In this document: positions 24,402-26,026 of the stretch, piece by piece
Numbering within the stretch: position 1 is the first letter of the stretch
Layout of the letters: every line of letters begins with the position of its first letter
Source of the DNA: Pseudobutyrivibrio sp. UBA1225
GTDB lineage: Bacteria; Bacillota; Clostridia; Lachnospirales; Lachnospiraceae
Length of the DNA: 26,026 nt
Direction of reading: 5' to 3'
Assembly: GCA_002309345.1 (NCBI GenBank)
Contig: DBWZ01000059.1
Coordinates: forward strand, 1 to 26,026
Program-made: the position numbers and the translations under genes
Notes under the pieces: model-generated
Databases searched by the model: none
What the model was told of the DNA's origin: nothing
The model's input: only the letters and a program-made list of their open reading frames with translations

Positions 24402-25310
24402 ATGCCAACGGTGAGCGTGGTTTTGCCTACTTATAATCGTGAGGCAACGATTGTTCGCTCGGTCAAGAGTGTGCTTGCGCAATCATATGCTGACCTTGAA
24501 CTGATTGTTGTAGACAATGGTTCTGTTGATCACACGCACGAGCTGTTATCTGCAATTGATGATAAGCGCATGCGCATTGTTCTTTGTAACAAAGAACGCG
24601 GTGCATGTGCTGCCCGTAACGCGGGTATAGAAGCAGCAATTGGTCAGTTTATCGCATTTCAGGACAGTGATGATGAATGGGATAAAGACAAATTGCAGCT
24701 GCAGATGAATGCTTTTGAAGAGAACGTCGATTGTGTATTCTGCAATGCATATCGTGTTTTTGAAGGCAAAGGGTATGGCGCAAAGATGGTACCGGAAAGA
24801 ATCCCGGAATATCCTTCCCGTGATCTCCTGCAGTCACATAGCTTAGTTAGTACGCAGACGCTGATTGTACGGACCAAGTGCTTGAACGAAGAGCGTTTTG
24901 ATACGAAAATGCCACGTCTACAGGATTATGATCTTGTGATCCGCCTCGCAGAGAAATATCGCTTTCGTTATGTTGATCGCTCTTTGGTGAATGTGTATAC
25001 ACAGATCGATTCTATATCAACAGATCCGAATAAGGCTATTATAGCGTGTAAAAGAATGATTGAAAAATATCCGCAGGTAATGCATCGCAATAAAGCGGCA
25101 TATCAAAACATGCTAACCATTATTTCGGTAGCGGGTAAACAGAGAGGAGAGCCAGAAAAAGAAGCTGAAGAGGCATTGAAATCCCTGGGTGGCCCTTCTA
25201 CTTCGGGATTAGTGCATAAAGTAAAAACGATTTGTAAGCTGCTTTTTCATGGAGGCATCAATAATGTACGTCAGGCATTTGCAATAAAGAGGAAACTTAG
25301 AAATAAATAA
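24402..25310 (+). CDS. Family 2 glycosyltransferase
   Basis: A 302-residue soluble GT2 enzyme with the classical motifs VSVVLPTYNREATIVRSVKS (4-23), IVVDNGSVDHTHELL (near 34-48), ERGACAARNAGIEAA (near 66-80) and the DxD-type FQDSDDEWDKDK (near 85-96). It ends in a basic helix-rich tail (RKLRNK). It follows the previous GT by 26 bases and has GGATGGGA upstream of the ATG, so it belongs to the wzm-wzt transcript. It likely adds one sugar to the exported glycan or its primer; the donor is unknown. A strong terminator follows directly. Confidence 0.88.
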   Translation: MPTVSVVLPTYNREATIVRSVKSVLAQSYADLELIVVDNGSVDHTHELLSAIDDKRMRIVLCNKERGACAARNAGIEAAIGQFIAFQDSDDEWDKDKLQLQMNAFEENVDCVFCNAYRVFEGKGYGAKMVPERIPEYPSRDLLQSHSLVSTQTLIVRTKCLNEERFDTKMPRLQDYDLVIRLAEKYRFRYVDRSLVNVYTQIDSISTDPNKAIIACKRMIEKYPQVMHRNKAAYQNMLTIISVAGKQRGEPEKEAEEALKSLGGPSTSGLVHKVKTICKLLFHGGINNVRQAFAIKRKLRNK

Positions 25311-25319
25311 ATGATTAAA

Positions 25320-25344
25320 AACAGCATGATTAGGGCATGCTGTT
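25320..25344 (+). terminator. Rho-independent terminator of the wzm-wzt-GT unit
   Basis: AACAGCATG (25320-25328), seven-base loop, CATGCTGTT (25336-25344), preceded by an A-run and followed by CTTTTATGCTTT. It lies ten bases after the last GT stop and may also serve the convergent M42 peptidase gene. Confidence 0.8.
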
Positions 25345-25372
25345 CTTTTATGCTTTAGCAGAATCTAAAATA

Positions 25373-26026
25373 TCAGAATCCTTGAATGCTGTCTTTATCC
25401 AGCCTCCGGATTATTTCTGCGGCAAGCTTGATTCCATTGCAGAAATCTTCGAAGGAAGCAATGCCGTAATGACTGTGGATATAGCGCACAGGAAGACCGA
25501 TAACGATACAGGGAATGCCCAGATTGGACAGATGAATGGGTCCACCGTTGGTTGCACCGCCGCTGCGTACTGCTTCCTGTACAGGGATTTCCAATTTCTC
25601 TGCCAAGTTAAGCGCATAGCGCTGAAAACGAGGATTGGTAATCATGCGGGCATCAATGTGACGCAGCATGGGACCTTTATGAATGGCAGTTTGTGACAAC
25701 CAGGGCTCTACGACAGTATCGTCAGCAGGGCTGCCTTCAAAGACAATGGCGATATCAGGCTTTACCCGGCGGGCAGTAACGGCAGCACCGCGCGTGCCCA
25801 TTTCTTCCTGCGTTGCCATGGCGCCTACCACATCTACAGCCAGAGATTCCTGCCCGAGCATATCCAGCGTAGCTTGGATGGCAGCGCAGCCCAGACGGTT
25901 GTCAAAGGCTTTGCCAATCATCAAGTCATGCCTTTTATCATATTCAAAAGTCACATCCGGTACGACAGGAGCTGCTATACGAATGCCAAATTCTTCCCGA
26001 GCTTCCTCCAAAGAACTGGCGCCTAC
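25373..26026 (-). CDS. M42 family metallo-aminopeptidase, N-terminus cut by window edge
   Basis: A dinuclear-zinc cytoplasmic aminopeptidase of the FrvX/PepA/YsdC type; the last 217 residues are visible and the frame is open to position 26026. The sequence starts VGASSLEEAREEFGI, the usual segment after the first metal histidine. GKAFDNRLGC supplies the bridging Asp, ATQEEMGTRGA the catalytic Glu and a metal Glu, EGSPADD a metal acid, and IHSHYG the final metal His. A TTG at 26011 looks like a start only because the rest is outside the window. The gene converges on the glycan operon and marks its right border. Confidence 0.93.
   Translation of the reverse strand, partial: VGASSLEEAREEFGIRIAAPVVPDVTFEYDKRHDLMIGKAFDNRLGCAAIQATLDMLGQESLAVDVVGAMATQEEMGTRGAAVTARRVKPDIAIVFEGSPADDTVVEPWLSQTAIHKGPMLRHIDARMITNPRFQRYALNLAEKLEIPVQEAVRSGGATNGGPIHLSNLGIPCIVIGLPVRYIHSHYGIASFEDFCNGIKLAAEIIRRLDKDSIQGF

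Noticed and set aside
25337..25696. 119-codon plus-strand frame after the last glycosyltransferase
   Set aside because: Antisense to the M42 peptidase, whose metal-binding motifs are clear; the start also lies within the terminator region.
1..26026. CRISPR array, tRNA, rRNA, insertion sequence or phage attachment site
   Set aside because: Read on both strands by eye; no regularly spaced repeats, tRNA-like cloverleaf, transposase motifs or flanking duplications were noticed. A subtle case could escape reading by eye.

Overview
The window is a surface-polysaccharide locus of a bacterium that is most likely a member of the Bacillota. Shine-Dalgarno sequences are strong (AAAGGAG types), TTG starts occur, and the island core is AT-rich with B. 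subtilis-type YfhO and alanine dehydrogenase homologues. The Wzm/Wzt exporter plus Arn-like flippase genes would fit a didermal Negativicute, but that placement is only a guess. Two genes cut by the window ends are moderately GC-rich and look like chromosomal housekeeping genes: glucose-6-phosphate isomerase on the left (minus strand) and an M42 aminopeptidase on the right (minus strand). Between them lies about 24 kb of glycan genes, much of it clearly more AT-rich.

Left part (1.5-5.3 kb): an orphan AT-rich glycosyltransferase (+) converges on a minus-strand pair through a shared bidirectional terminator. The pair is alanine dehydrogenase (TTG start) and a membrane-anchored DPM-type glycosyltransferase.

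Central part (5.5-21.4 kb, all +): a 1331-residue protein joins an N-terminal methyltransferase, a coiled coil, a GT2 domain and two CgeB-like glycosyltransferase modules. A tightly packed, partly overlapping gene set follows: yfhO (GT-C membrane glycosyltransferase), wecE, a GtrB/ArnC-type polyprenyl-phosphate glycosyltransferase, an extended SDR, a second divergent DegT aminotransferase, an ATP-grasp ligase, and two four-helix SMR/ArnE-ArnF-like proteins. rmlA, rmlC and rmlB come next. RmlA and RmlB give dTDP-4-keto-6-deoxyglucose, which WecE should convert to dTDP-4-amino-4,6-dideoxygalactose (Fuc4N). The GT2, the SMR pair and YfhO form the logic of an arn operon or three-component glycosylation system: load the sugar on undecaprenyl phosphate, flip it, and transfer it outside the membrane. 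No rmlD and no wecD are present.

Right part (21.7-25.3 kb): a promoter with a palindrome just downstream precedes an ABC polysaccharide exporter (wzm, and a short wzt with no C-terminal glycan-binding domain). Two GT2 glycosyltransferases follow, and a strong hairpin terminator closes the unit.

The most interesting proposal is that 9957-18887 is an uncharacterised Arn-like system. It would use a YfhO transferase and an ATP-grasp-modified Fuc4N-type sugar, next to a fused methyltransferase/coiled-coil/multi-glycosyltransferase chain builder. All functional statements come from motif and family recognition by eye; no searches were run.
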